This document shows positions 1-6,663 of a stretch of DNA of 12,724 nt, piece after piece (the first letter of the stretch is position 1; each line of letters begins with the position of its first letter). The notes under the pieces are model-generated. The model was not told the origin of the DNA, did no database searches, and was given only the letters and a program-made list of their open reading frames with translations. This stretch comes from Pseudomonadota bacterium (lineage in GTDB: Bacteria; Pseudomonadota; Alphaproteobacteria; Caulobacterales; Caulobacteraceae). The DNA lies in contig JAEYUE010000260.1 in assembly GCA_023433655.1 (NCBI GenBank), positions 1 to 12,724 on the forward strand. Reading direction: 5' to 3'. The position numbers were made by a program, and so were the translations under genes.

Positions 1-571
1 GCCGCCGGCCGACTTTCGCCAGATCGGCGGCTGGGAGCTGACCGTGCTGCTGACCGAGCTGAAGCACGACCTGAACCTGTACCTGGCCTCGACCGATCCG
101 GCGCAGGTGAAGACCCGGACGCTGGCCGACGTCATCGCCTTCAACGCCGCCGAACCGCGCGAACTGGAGCTGTTCGGACAGGACCTGTTCGAACGGGCCG
201 AGGCGACCGGCGGCCTGACCGACCCGGCCTATGTCGAGGCGCGGGAACGGTCATTCCGCGCGGCCGGGCCGGAGGGGATCGACCGGATGATGGCGGAGCA
301 CGGGGTGATCGCCCTGACCGCGCCGACGACCTCGCGCGCCGGGACCAACGATCCGGACGACGACGACCGCTCGCAGGGCTCGGCCAGCCGGTTGGCGGCG
401 GTGGCGGGCTATCCGCACCTGACCGTGCCGATGGGCTTCGACCGGGGCATGCCGGTGGGCATCAGCTTCATCGGCGGCAAGTGGGACGACGCCAAGGTGC
501 TGTCGCTGGGGTATGCGTTCGAACAGCGGACGCGGGCGCGGCGGGCGCCGCCGCCGCAGACCATTCACTGA
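1..571 (+). CDS. Amidase-signature hydrolase, C-terminal half (5' end outside the window)
   Basis: The reading frame is open from the first base (first full codon at 2-4) and ends in TGA at 569-571, so only about the last 189 residues are visible. They align without gaps to the C-terminal third of the next gene, with about 70% identity by hand count. The hallmark tail motifs of the amidase-signature family are present: GYPHLTVPMGF, PVGISFIGGKW and LSLGYAFEQ. The family hydrolyses amide bonds with a Lys-cisSer-Ser triad, but that triad would lie in the missing N-terminal part and cannot be checked. Odd point: the loop after APTT (nt 332-376), which in the paralogue reads GPAWTTDVINGDHYA, is replaced by an Asp-rich stretch with four consecutive Asp, and 11 of its 15 residues differ. 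This may mean altered substrate choice or relaxed selection. The C-terminus is short and ends in APPPQTIH. The GTG at 44 is an internal codon, not a start. Substrate unknown. Confidence 0.85.
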   Translation, partial: PPADFRQIGGWELTVLLTELKHDLNLYLASTDPAQVKTRTLADVIAFNAAEPRELELFGQDLFERAEATGGLTDPAYVEARERSFRAAGPEGIDRMMAEHGVIALTAPTTSRAGTNDPDDDDRSQGSASRLAAVAGYPHLTVPMGFDRGMPVGISFIGGKWDDAKVLSLGYAFEQRTRARRAPPPQTIH

Positions 572-1710
572 GGGGACGGGCATGCGCTTCAACAGGATCG
601 GGCTGACGGCTCTCGCGACAGCGGGCGCTCTGACGCTGGGCGGCTGCATCAGCGTCGAGGTGAGCTCATCGCGAAGCGACGACTTCGTTGAAGGCGTCTA
701 TGCGGGCGTGGCCCGCGACCATCCGGCGTCGATCGATGCGCTGGAGGCTTGCGAGGGATTGCCTGATCCGGCGCTGGAGTCCTGCCTCCGGGACAGGGCG
801 AGCACCAACGCGGTGATCCTGTGGTCGGGGGCGACGGGCTCCGATTGGTCACCGTCCGTCGGCATCGCCGGCATGCCGATCCTGATCAAGGACAATATCG
901 AGACGGCCGATATGCCGACCACGGCCGGCTCGCTGGCTCTGGTCGACAATGCGCCGGGGCGGGACGCGCCGCTGGTGGCGCGGCTGAGGGAGGCCGGGGC
1001 GGTGATCCTCGGCAAGACCAATCTGTCGGAGTGGGCCAACATCCGCTCGACGAACTCGACTAGCGGCTGGAGCGCGGTGGGCGGGCTGACGCGCAATCCT
1101 CATGCGCTGGACCGCAACGCCTGCGGCTCGTCTTCGGGCAGCGGGGCGGCGGTGGCGGCGGGGCTGGCCCCGGCGGCGATCGGGACGGAGACCGACGGCT
1201 CGATCACCTGCCCGGCGGCGATCAACGGCATCGTCGGCTTCAAGCCGACCGTGGGGCTGGTGTCGCGGACGCACATCGTGCCAATCAGCCATTCGCAGGA
1301 CACGGCCGGGCCGATGACGCGGACGGTCGAGGATGCGGCCATCGTGCTGTCGGCCATCGCGGGGACCGACCCGTTGGACGCCGCCACGGCCGAGGCGGAC
1401 GCGCGCAAGGTCGACTATCGTGCGGCGCTGGACGCCGGCTCGCTGAACGGCGCGCGGATCGGGGTGATGCGCTTCCTGACCGGCTATTCGGCGAATACCG
1501 ACGCGGTGTTCGAGGACAACCTGCGGCGGATGCGCGAGGCCGGGGCCGTGCTGGTCGACATCACCGAGGGGCCGGACGAGGACGTCATGGGCACGGCGGA
1601 ACTCGCCGTTCTGCTGTACGAGCTGAAGGCCGACCTGAACGCCTATCTGGCCTCGACCGACCCGGCGCAGGTGCCGACCCGCACCCTGGCCGACGTCATC
1701 GCCTTCAACG
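122..1710 (+). repeat. Direct repeats left by tandem amidase duplication
   Basis: A 25-bp stretch at 122-146 recurs identically at 1686-1710. The segment 407-440 recurs at 1971-2004 with one mismatch. Both pairs have the same offset of 1564 bp, so the two amidase 3' regions are colinear without insertions or deletions. These are coding repeats that reflect gene duplication, not a mobile element. They could serve as substrates for homologous recombination between the two genes. Confidence 0.85.
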
Positions 1711-2186
1711 AGCGGACGCCGCGCGAAATGGCCCTGTTCGGCCAGGAGCTGTTTCTCCAGGCGGAGACCAAGGGCGGGCTGGACGATCCCGCCTATGTCG
1801 AGGCGCGGGCGACCTCGCTGCGGCTGGCCGGCGAGGAGGGAATCGACCGGCTGATGCGCGAGCATGACGTGGTCGCCCTGATCGCCCCGACGACCGGCCC
1901 GGCGTGGACGACCGACGTGATCAACGGCGACCACTACGCCGGCTCGGCCAGCTCCATGCCGGCCATCGCCGGCTATCCGCACCTGACGGTGCCGATGGGC
2001 TTCGTCGACGGCCTGCCGGTCGGGATGAGCTTCATCGCCGGGAAGTGGGAGGACGCGAAGGTGCTGTCGCTGGGCTACGCCTTCGAGCAGCTGACCCAGG
2101 CGCTGCGGCCGCCGGTGTTCCGGCGGACGGTGGAGGACATCGATCAACTGACGCCGCTTCTGGCCCCGGTCGGGACGGCGCGCTGA
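582..2186 (+). CDS. Amidase-signature lipoprotein (peptide amidase-like), 534 aa
   Basis: This is a complete amidase-signature enzyme. The ATG at 582 has a purine-rich AGGGG site at 571-575, and the N-terminus it gives is a lipoprotein signal: MRFNRIG, a hydrophobic stretch, then the lipobox LGGC with Cys22. Export and lipid anchoring in the cell envelope are therefore likely. The triad is visible: Lys103 in ILIKDN, cis-Ser183 in CGSSSGSG, and nucleophile Ser207 in ETDGSITCPA. The spacings (80 and 24 residues) match Stenotrophomonas peptide amidase as I remember it. The C-terminal family motifs PTTGPAWTTD, NGDH and GYPHLTVPMGF are intact. The reaction is hydrolysis of a linear amide, perhaps C-terminal peptide amides, but the substrate is not determined by sequence. 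It lies 10 bp after a paralogous gene in the same direction, so the two are probably co-transcribed and arose by tandem duplication. A frame extending upstream to 513 overlaps the previous gene and would destroy the signal peptide, so I rejected that start. Confidence 0.93.
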   Translation: MRFNRIGLTALATAGALTLGGCISVEVSSSRSDDFVEGVYAGVARDHPASIDALEACEGLPDPALESCLRDRASTNAVILWSGATGSDWSPSVGIAGMPILIKDNIETADMPTTAGSLALVDNAPGRDAPLVARLREAGAVILGKTNLSEWANIRSTNSTSGWSAVGGLTRNPHALDRNACGSSSGSGAAVAAGLAPAAIGTETDGSITCPAAINGIVGFKPTVGLVSRTHIVPISHSQDTAGPMTRTVEDAAIVLSAIAGTDPLDAATAEADARKVDYRAALDAGSLNGARIGVMRFLTGYSANTDAVFEDNLRRMREAGAVLVDITEGPDEDVMGTAELAVLLYELKADLNAYLASTDPAQVPTRTLADVIAFNERTPREMALFGQELFLQAETKGGLDDPAYVEARATSLRLAGEEGIDRLMREHDVVALIAPTTGPAWTTDVINGDHYAGSASSMPAIAGYPHLTVPMGFVDGLPVGMSFIAGKWEDAKVLSLGYAFEQLTQALRPPVFRRTVEDIDQLTPLLAPVGTAR

Positions 2187-2330
2187 CCGGGACAATGCGG
2201 CCGGGACATCGAGGACACCCCAGCCGCGACATGGGCGACATCAACCGGGACTCAGTGGACAACCTGGACATGCGGGCCGACGGCCCGGAAGCGGGTGCAA
2301 CCTCCACCCGGGGAGCGGATTAGGTCGCCG
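2187..2330 (+). other. 144-bp intergenic spacer with GAC-rich tract
   Basis: This is the longest gene-free stretch in the window. It contains the heptamer CCGGGAC three times (2187-2193, 2201-2207, 2245-2251) and GAC triplets at 2191, 2205, 2214, 2228, 2237, 2249, 2258, 2267 and 2279, spaced mostly 9, 12 or 14 bp apart. A frame from ATG 2195 to TAG 2323 would encode 42 Asp-rich residues, but it has no clear ribosome binding site or known motif, so I do not call it a gene. I see no convincing sigma-70 type promoter. The spacer could hold regulator binding sites for the downstream transporter pair, but this is a guess. Confidence 0.4.
2292..2310 (+). other. Small hairpin upstream of iron permease-like gene
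   Basis: A perfect 6-bp inverted repeat, CGGGTG (2292-2297) and CACCCG (2305-2310), encloses a 7-nt loop. It ends 20 bp before the ATG at 2331. No T-run follows, so it is not a convincing intrinsic terminator. It could influence translation initiation or be chance in GC-rich DNA. Confidence 0.25.
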
Positions 2331-2801
2331 ATGGAAAAGCTCTTTCTGCAGTTCGCCAATCACACCGCCCGGGTCGCGGGCAAACCGTGGACCTTCCTGC
2401 TGTGCGTGCTGATCGTTGTCGTCTGGGCGGTGACGGGGCCGATCTTCAACTACAGTTCGGACTGGCAGCTGGTCATCAACACCGGCACGACCATCATCAC
2501 CTTCCTGATGGTGTTCCTGATCCAGAACACCCAGAACCGCGACGGCGCGGCGATCCAGGCCAAGCTGGACGAACTGATCCACGCAGTCAGCAAGGCGGAC
2601 GAACGGTTCGTCGGCATCGAGCGGCTGAGCGAGAAGGAGCTGGACGCCATCCTGGCCGAGGTCGAGGCGCGCGCGGCGCGCATCCGGACAAAGGGGCGCC
2701 CCGTGGTGGCGACCCGGGCGCAGGACGAGCGGGCCGAGAAACAGGCCGCGGGTCGCAAGTCGGCCGGCGCGACGCGACGCAAGACCGGCGCCTCCGCTTG
2801 A
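2331..2801 (+). CDS. Low-affinity iron permease family membrane protein, 156 aa
   Basis: The protein matches the family named for yeast low-affinity iron permease (Iron_permease Pfam type), whose bacterial members are short inner-membrane proteins of uncertain function. Two membrane segments are visible, about residues 20-38 (start PWTFLLCVLIVVVWAV) and 47-65. The second sits in the family's most conserved block, NTGTTIITFLMVFLIQNTQ followed by NRD, about residues 50-71. An amphipathic segment (KLDELIHAVSKADERFVGIE) and an acidic helix follow. The tail after about residue 120 is rich in Lys, Arg and Ala and probably disordered. I chose ATG 2331 because the family homology begins at MEKLFLQFANHTARVAGKPW; an earlier frame start at 2295 adds a low-complexity leader. 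An AGGT at 2322-2325 is a weak ribosome binding site. The stop codon overlaps the TTG start of the next gene, so the two are probably translated together. The iron transport role of bacterial members is not firmly established. Confidence 0.85.
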   Translation: MEKLFLQFANHTARVAGKPWTFLLCVLIVVVWAVTGPIFNYSSDWQLVINTGTTIITFLMVFLIQNTQNRDGAAIQAKLDELIHAVSKADERFVGIERLSEKELDAILAEVEARAARIRTKGRPVVATRAQDERAEKQAAGRKSAGATRRKTGASA

Positions 2802-3103
2802 GCAGCCTCATCGCCAACGTCGTCGGCTCGGCCGCCGCCCTGTGCTCGATCACCAGTTTCGCGCCGCAGATGATCAAGATCTGGAAGACGCGGGACGCCT
2901 CGTCGGTGTCGCTGCGCACCTACGCCCTGACCGTCACCTGCTTCATTCTCTGGACCATCTACGGGGTGATGACCGAGGCCTGGCCGATCACCATCGCCAA
3001 CGCCTGCGCCCTGCTGATGTCGGCGGGGGTGCTGACGATGAAGTGGCGGTTCCGGGACGGCGATCCGGAGGAAGCTACAGACGGTCGCGGATCGCCTCGA
3101 TGA
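2798..3103 (+). CDS. SemiSWEET / PQ-loop sugar transporter, 101 aa
   Basis: This short protein shows the bacterial SemiSWEET pattern: three hydrophobic segments (about residues 4-21, 41-58 and 63-81) and a PQ-loop block reading SFAPQMIKIWKTRDASSVSL, with Pro23-Gln24. SemiSWEETs are half-size relatives of eukaryotic SWEETs that work as homodimers and move mono- or disaccharides down a gradient. The usual size is about 85-100 residues, so this copy is complete. The start is TTG at 2798, which overlaps the TGA (2799-2801) of the iron permease-like gene as TTGA. No in-frame ATG exists before the PQ-loop and no clear Shine-Dalgarno site is seen, so coupled translation is likely. The 3' end, encoding a charged tail after about residue 85, overlaps the convergent cysNC gene by 29 bp (3075-3103). 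The transported sugar is not inferable. Confidence 0.87.
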   Translation: MSSLIANVVGSAAALCSITSFAPQMIKIWKTRDASSVSLRTYALTVTCFILWTIYGVMTEAWPITIANACALLMSAGVLTMKWRFRDGDPEEATDGRGSPR

Positions 3104-4886
3104 TCCGCTCACAGGCCTGTTCCGGCGTCAGGGCGGCGGCGTCGATGCGGATGTCGGGGCGCTCCGGCCGCTCATAGGGGCTGTCGATGCCGGTGAAATT
3201 GCGCAGCTGGCCGGTGCGGGCCTTGCGGTAGAGACCCTTGATGTCCCGGCCCTCGACGACCTCGAGCGGGGCGTCGACAAAGATCTCGACGAACTCGCCC
3301 GGAGCCATGCGCTCGCGGGCCATGCGGCGCTCGGCGGCGAAGGGCGAGATGGCCGAGACCAGGACGATCAGACCGGCGTCAGCCATAAGCCGCGCGACCT
3401 CGATGATGCGGCGGATGTTCTCGACCCGGTCGGCGTCGGTGAAGCCGAGGTCCTGGTTGAGGCCATGGCGGACGTTGTCGCCGTCCAGCAGGAAGGTGTG
3501 CCGGCCCTCGGCGAACAGTCGCTTGTCGACGAGGTTGGCGATGGTCGACTTGCCGGCCCCGGACAGGCCGGTGAACCACAGCACCAGCGGCTTCTGATGT
3601 TTCAGGGCGGCGCGCTCGGCCCTGCCCACGTCGAGCGTCTGCCACTGGACGTTGGCCGAGCGGCGAAGGGCGAAGCGGATCAGGCCGGCGCCGACGGTCT
3701 CGTTGGTCTGCCGATCGATCAGGATCAGGCCGCCGAGGTCGCGGCTGTCGGCGTAGGGCTCGAAGGTCAGGGGCGCATCGAGGTGGAGGTGGCAGACGGC
3801 GATATCGTTGAGCTCGAGCGTGCGGGCGGCCAGCGGCTCCAGCGTCTCGACATTGACCTTGTGCCGGATGTCGGTGACCTGGCCGGTGACCGTGGCGGTC
3901 CCCAGCCGGACGGCGTAGGTGCGGCCGGGCAGCAGGGGGGCGTCGGCCATCCAGACGAGGTCGATCTCGAACTGGTCGGCGACCGGCGGCGGGGCGTCGG
4001 CGGCGGCCAGCACGTCGCCGCGCGAGATGTCGAGGTGGTCCGTGAGCGTCAGGGTGACCGACTGGCCGGGACCGGCCTCCGGCAGGTCGCCGTCGAGGGT
4101 GACGATGCGCTCGACGGTGGTGGTGCGGCCGGACGGCAGGACGGCGAGGCGGTCGCCGGGACGGACCACGCCGTCGGCGACGCGGCCGGCGTAGCCGCGG
4201 AAGTCGGCGTCGGGGCGGTTGATCCACTGCACCGGCAGGCGGAAGGGGCGGGGCGCGGCCTCGGCCGGATCAGCGGCCTCGAGCCAGCCGAGCAGGGTCG
4301 GGCCGTCGTGCCACGGGGCCTCGTCCGCCCGACGGATGACATTGGCGCCGGTCAGACCCGAGACCGGGATGACGGTGATGTCGGGCAGGCCCAGCTCGGC
4401 GGCGAGGGCGCGGGCGTCGGCGGCGATCTCGTCGAACAGCTCGCGTGACCAGCCGACCAGATCCATCTTGTTGACCGCCAGCAGCACCCGGCGCACGCCC
4501 ATCAGGCCGACGATGTAGGCGTGGCGGCGGGTCTGGGGCAACAGGCCCTTGCGGGCGTCGACCAGCAGCACGGCGAGGTCGGCGGTCGAGGCCGCGGTGA
4601 CCATGTTGCGGGTGTACTGCGGGTGGCCGGGCGTGTCGGCGAGGATGAAGCGGCGACCGGCGGTCTCGAAATGGCGGTAGGCCACGTCGATGGTGATGCC
4701 CTGCTCGCGTTCGGCGTCGAGGCCGTCGAACAGGCGCGAGACGTCGACCTCGCCCGAGGGAGTGCGCAGGGCGGCGAGCTGGTCCTCGGGCACGGCGCCG
4801 GCGTCGTGGAGCAGGCGGCCGATCAGGGTCGACTTGCCGTCGTCGACAGAGCCGCAGGTGATCAGGCGGACGAGCTCGCGGGCCAT
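3075..4886 (-). CDS. cysNC: Bifunctional sulfate adenylyltransferase subunit 1 / APS kinase, 603 aa
   Basis: This fusion joins the GTPase subunit of ATP sulfurylase (CysN) to adenylylsulfate kinase (CysC). With CysD it makes APS from ATP and sulfate using GTP hydrolysis, and its C-terminal half phosphorylates APS to PAPS. N-terminal GTPase motifs are P-loop GSVDDGKST (12-20), GITID (63-67), DTPGH (84-88) and NKMD (139-142), followed by EF-Tu-like beta-barrel domains to about residue 420. The APS kinase part has P-loop GLSGAGKST (440-448), DGDNVRHGLN (468-477) and Ser514 in ISPF, the position phosphorylated in the E. coli enzyme as I recall. The ATG at 4886 shares its A with the TGA of cysD, with a GAGGG site about 10 nt upstream. 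The frame stays open far upstream through cysD, but that is a shadow: homology begins at MARELVRLITCGSVDDGKST. Both halves look intact. Confidence 0.97.
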   Translation of the reverse strand: MARELVRLITCGSVDDGKSTLIGRLLHDAGAVPEDQLAALRTPSGEVDVSRLFDGLDAEREQGITIDVAYRHFETAGRRFILADTPGHPQYTRNMVTAASTADLAVLLVDARKGLLPQTRRHAYIVGLMGVRRVLLAVNKMDLVGWSRELFDEIAADARALAAELGLPDITVIPVSGLTGANVIRRADEAPWHDGPTLLGWLEAADPAEAAPRPFRLPVQWINRPDADFRGYAGRVADGVVRPGDRLAVLPSGRTTTVERIVTLDGDLPEAGPGQSVTLTLTDHLDISRGDVLAAADAPPPVADQFEIDLVWMADAPLLPGRTYAVRLGTATVTGQVTDIRHKVNVETLEPLAARTLELNDIAVCHLHLDAPLTFEPYADSRDLGGLILIDRQTNETVGAGLIRFALRRSANVQWQTLDVGRAERAALKHQKPLVLWFTGLSGAGKSTIANLVDKRLFAEGRHTFLLDGDNVRHGLNQDLGFTDADRVENIRRIIEVARLMADAGLIVLVSAISPFAAERRMARERMAPGEFVEIFVDAPLEVVEGRDIKGLYRKARTGQLRNFTGIDSPYERPERPDIRIDAAALTPEQACERIIEAIRDRL

Positions 4887-5794
4887 CAGAAATAGCCCTC
4901 GCGCTTCTTGATCTCCATCGAGGCGGCCGGGTCCTGGTCGATGGCGCGGCCCTGGCGCTCGGAGAGACGGGAGGCGGCCATTTCGGCGAGGACGGCGTCG
5001 AGGTCGGCGGCGTCGCTGTCGACCGCCCCGGTCAGGGGCCAGCAGCCGAGGGTGCGGAAGCGCACGCGCCGGGTCTGCACGGACTCGCCGGCCCGCAGGG
5101 CCATGCGGTCGTCGTCGACCATGATCAGGGCCCCGTCGCGCTCGACGACCGGTCGGTCGGCGGCAAAGTAGAGGGAGACGACCTCGATGCGCTCGCGGGC
5201 GACGTAGCGCCACACGTCCATCTCGGTCCAGTTGGAGAGGGGAAAGACGCGGACGGACTCGCCCTTGTGGACGCGGGCGTTGTAGAGCCGCCAGAGCTCC
5301 GGCCGCTGCTGCTTGAGATCCCACTGATGGGTGCGGCTGCGGAAGGAGAAGATGCGTTCCTTGGCGCGGCTCTTCTCCTCGTCGCGACGGGCGCCGCCGA
5401 AGGCCGCGTCGAAGCCGCCCTGCTCCAGCGCCTGCTTCAGGCCCTGGGTCTTCCAGAGGTCGGTATGGACGGTGGGGCCGTGGTCGAAGGGGTTGATCCC
5501 GCGCGCCTCGGCCTCGGGATTGCGCCAGACGCGCAGCTCCATCCCCGCTTGGGCCGCGGCGCGGTCGCGGAAGGCGTACATCTCGCGGAACTTCCACGCC
5601 GTATCGACGTGAAGCAGGGGGAAGGGCGGCGGGGCCGGGAAGAAGGCCTTGCGGGCGAGGTGCAGCATCACCGCCGAGTCCTTGCCGGCCGAGAACAGCA
5701 TGACCGGACGGGCGCACTGGGCGGCGACCTCGCGGATGATCTCGATGGATTCGGCCTCCAGCTGATCGAGATAGCGGTCGTCGGGCAGGGGCAA
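4886..5794 (-). CDS. cysD: Sulfate adenylyltransferase subunit 2, 302 aa
   Basis: This is the catalytic subunit of ATP sulfurylase, a PP-loop ATP pyrophosphatase-type enzyme that forms APS from sulfate and ATP in assimilatory sulfur metabolism, acting as a complex with CysN. The PP-loop is SAGKDS (35-40). Other family blocks are LHVDTAWKFREMYAFRD, AFGGARRDEEKSRAKERIFS, FPLSNWTEMDVWRY and the characteristic end MEIKKREGYF. The length matches the family. The start is unusual: the first plausible codon is TTG at 5794 (forward CAA at 5792-5794). No ATG or GTG lies between it and the in-frame TGA at 5857-5855, which is also the stop of the upstream Rid-family gene. No strong ribosome binding site is visible. 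cysD follows the Rid gene by 60 bp on the same strand, so read-through from the upstream catabolic operon is possible. Confidence 0.95.
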   Translation of the reverse strand: MPLPDDRYLDQLEAESIEIIREVAAQCARPVMLFSAGKDSAVMLHLARKAFFPAPPPFPLLHVDTAWKFREMYAFRDRAAAQAGMELRVWRNPEAEARGINPFDHGPTVHTDLWKTQGLKQALEQGGFDAAFGGARRDEEKSRAKERIFSFRSRTHQWDLKQQRPELWRLYNARVHKGESVRVFPLSNWTEMDVWRYVARERIEVVSLYFAADRPVVERDGALIMVDDDRMALRAGESVQTRRVRFRTLGCWPLTGAVDSDAADLDAVLAEMAASRLSERQGRAIDQDPAASMEIKKREGYF

Positions 5795-5823
5795 GGCGAG
5801 GGTCCGGCTGGTGGCGGCGCGAC

Positions 5824-5859
5824 CCTGACCGAGCCGGGCCGCGGGATCAAGCGGTCAGG
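5824..5859 (-). other. Inverted repeat at the Rid/cysD junction
   Basis: CCTGACCG at 5824-5831 pairs perfectly with CGGTCAGG at 5852-5859, leaving a 20-nt GC-rich loop. The right arm contains the stop codon of the Rid gene. The structure lies between the end of the aryl-CoA operon and cysD and could be a weak terminator, a pause or mRNA-processing stem, or an operator. There is no T-run on the transcript strand, so a classical intrinsic terminator is not supported. Chance is possible in such GC-rich sequence. Confidence 0.3.
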
Positions 5860-6247
5860 CGGGGACGACGGCGGTGGTTTCGATCTCGATGCGGGCTGCG
5901 TCCTCGATCAGGCCCTTGACCTCGACCACGGCCATGGCCGGGTAGTGCGGGCCGATCCGCTCTCGCCAGACGGCGCCGATGTCGCGCTGGGCGGCGAGGT
6001 ATTCGGCCTTGTCGATGACGTACCAGGTCATGCGGACGATGTGCTCCGGCCCGGCGCCGGCCTCGGCGAGGACGGCGAGGGTGTTGTCGAGGGTCTGGCG
6101 AAACTGGGCGGCGAAGCCGTCCGGAAAGGCGCCGGCCGCATCCCAGCCGATCTGGCCGGCGACGAAGACCAGCCGGCCGGACGCCTCGATCCCGTTGGAA
6201 TAGCCCTTGGGGCGTGGCCAGCCCTCGGGCAGCAGGACGCGGTTCAT
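5855..6247 (-). CDS. Rid-family (YjgF/YER057c/UK114) protein, non-canonical, 130 aa
   Basis: Length and fold motifs match the small trimeric Rid family: GYSNGIEASGRLVFVAGQIG, the middle helix with QTLDNTLAVLAEAG, and the terminal strand ARIEIETTAVV. Canonical RidA hydrolyses reactive enamines and imines such as 2-aminoacrylate with Arg105 in the motif PARSCVEV. Here the same place reads PAMAVVEV, with Met105, so the protein belongs to the Rid subgroups lacking that Arg, some of which accompany aromatic catabolism genes. ATG 6247 overlaps the stop of the thioesterase gene as ATGA and has GGAG about 9 nt upstream. It is the last gene of the eight-gene operon. In an anthranilate pathway the ring product after monooxygenation and reduction is an enamine, so a role in its hydrolytic deamination is an attractive inference but unproven. 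Family assignment is firm; function is not. Confidence 0.9.
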   Translation of the reverse strand: MNRVLLPEGWPRPKGYSNGIEASGRLVFVAGQIGWDAAGAFPDGFAAQFRQTLDNTLAVLAEAGAGPEHIVRMTWYVIDKAEYLAAQRDIGAVWRERIGPHYPAMAVVEVKGLIEDAARIEIETTAVVPA

Positions 6248-6663
6248 GGCTGGGACTCCACAAAAGGCTGGATGCGGGTGCGCAGGGCCTCGGGCCACGG
6301 CTCGGGTTTCAGCGAGCGGCCGACATGGACGATGGTCTGCGTCGCCTCGAAGCGGCGGCGGCCGCCGGACTCGATGACATGGCGCAGGCCGCAGGAGGCG
6401 CCGCCGAGCTTCGTCACGGTCAAGGAGAAGGTCAGGTCGTCCTCAAGCCGCGAGGGGGCGATGAAGCGGGCCTCGACGGCGGCGGTCGGGACGCTGACGC
6501 CGCGCTCCATGTGCAGTTCGCGGAACGAGGCGCCGAGCGGGCCGGCGAACCAGTCCTCGACGACGCCGTTCAGCATCTCGAAATAGCGCGGATAGAAGAC
6601 GATGCCGGCGGCGTCGCAGTCGGCGAAGCGGACCTTGCGGGTGGTGGTGAAGACCTGGCTCAT
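6244..6663 (-). CDS. Hot-dog acyl-CoA thioesterase (4-hydroxybenzoyl-CoA thioesterase type), 139 aa
   Basis: The N-terminal block VRFADCDAAGIVFYPRYFEM is the signature of the 4HBT hot-dog family, and Asp17 sits at the catalytic Asp of Pseudomonas 4-hydroxybenzoyl-CoA thioesterase (DCDPAGIV there). Length fits a single hot-dog domain, active as a dimer or tetramer in the cytoplasm. It hydrolyses an acyl- or aroyl-CoA to the free acid and CoA. Among aryl-CoA genes it may release a dead-end thioester to recover CoA, or release a pathway product. If the substrate were salicylate, it could release gentisate. ATG 6663 overlaps the stop of the ligase gene as ATGA. Its own stop overlaps the next start in the same way. 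Confidence 0.92.
   Translation of the reverse strand: MSQVFTTTRKVRFADCDAAGIVFYPRYFEMLNGVVEDWFAGPLGASFRELHMERGVSVPTAAVEARFIAPSRLEDDLTFSLTVTKLGGASCGLRHVIESGGRRRFEATQTIVHVGRSLKPEPWPEALRTRIQPFVESQP

Noticed and set aside
1..2186. Amidase repeats as part of an insertion sequence or transposon
   Set aside because: The repeats are in-frame coding homology with uniform offset. There are no terminal inverted repeats, transposase or target-site duplication in view.
849..2195. Minus-strand open frame of 448 codons opposite the second amidase
   Set aside because: Arg- and His-rich shadow with no domain pattern. The amidase frame has a signal peptide and a full catalytic triad.
3465..4448. Plus-strand open frame of 327 codons opposite cysNC
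   Set aside because: Gly/Val/Asp-rich shadow translation without motifs; cysNC is unmistakable.
4887..5717. Long N-terminal extension of cysNC through cysD
   Set aside because: The frame is open, but its translation is Arg/Pro-rich and is a shadow of cysD. CysN homology starts exactly at ATG 4886, which overlaps the cysD stop.
5824..5859. Intrinsic terminator at the end of the aryl-CoA operon
   Set aside because: An inverted repeat exists, but the loop is 20 nt and no T-run follows on the transcript strand, so I list it only as an inverted repeat.
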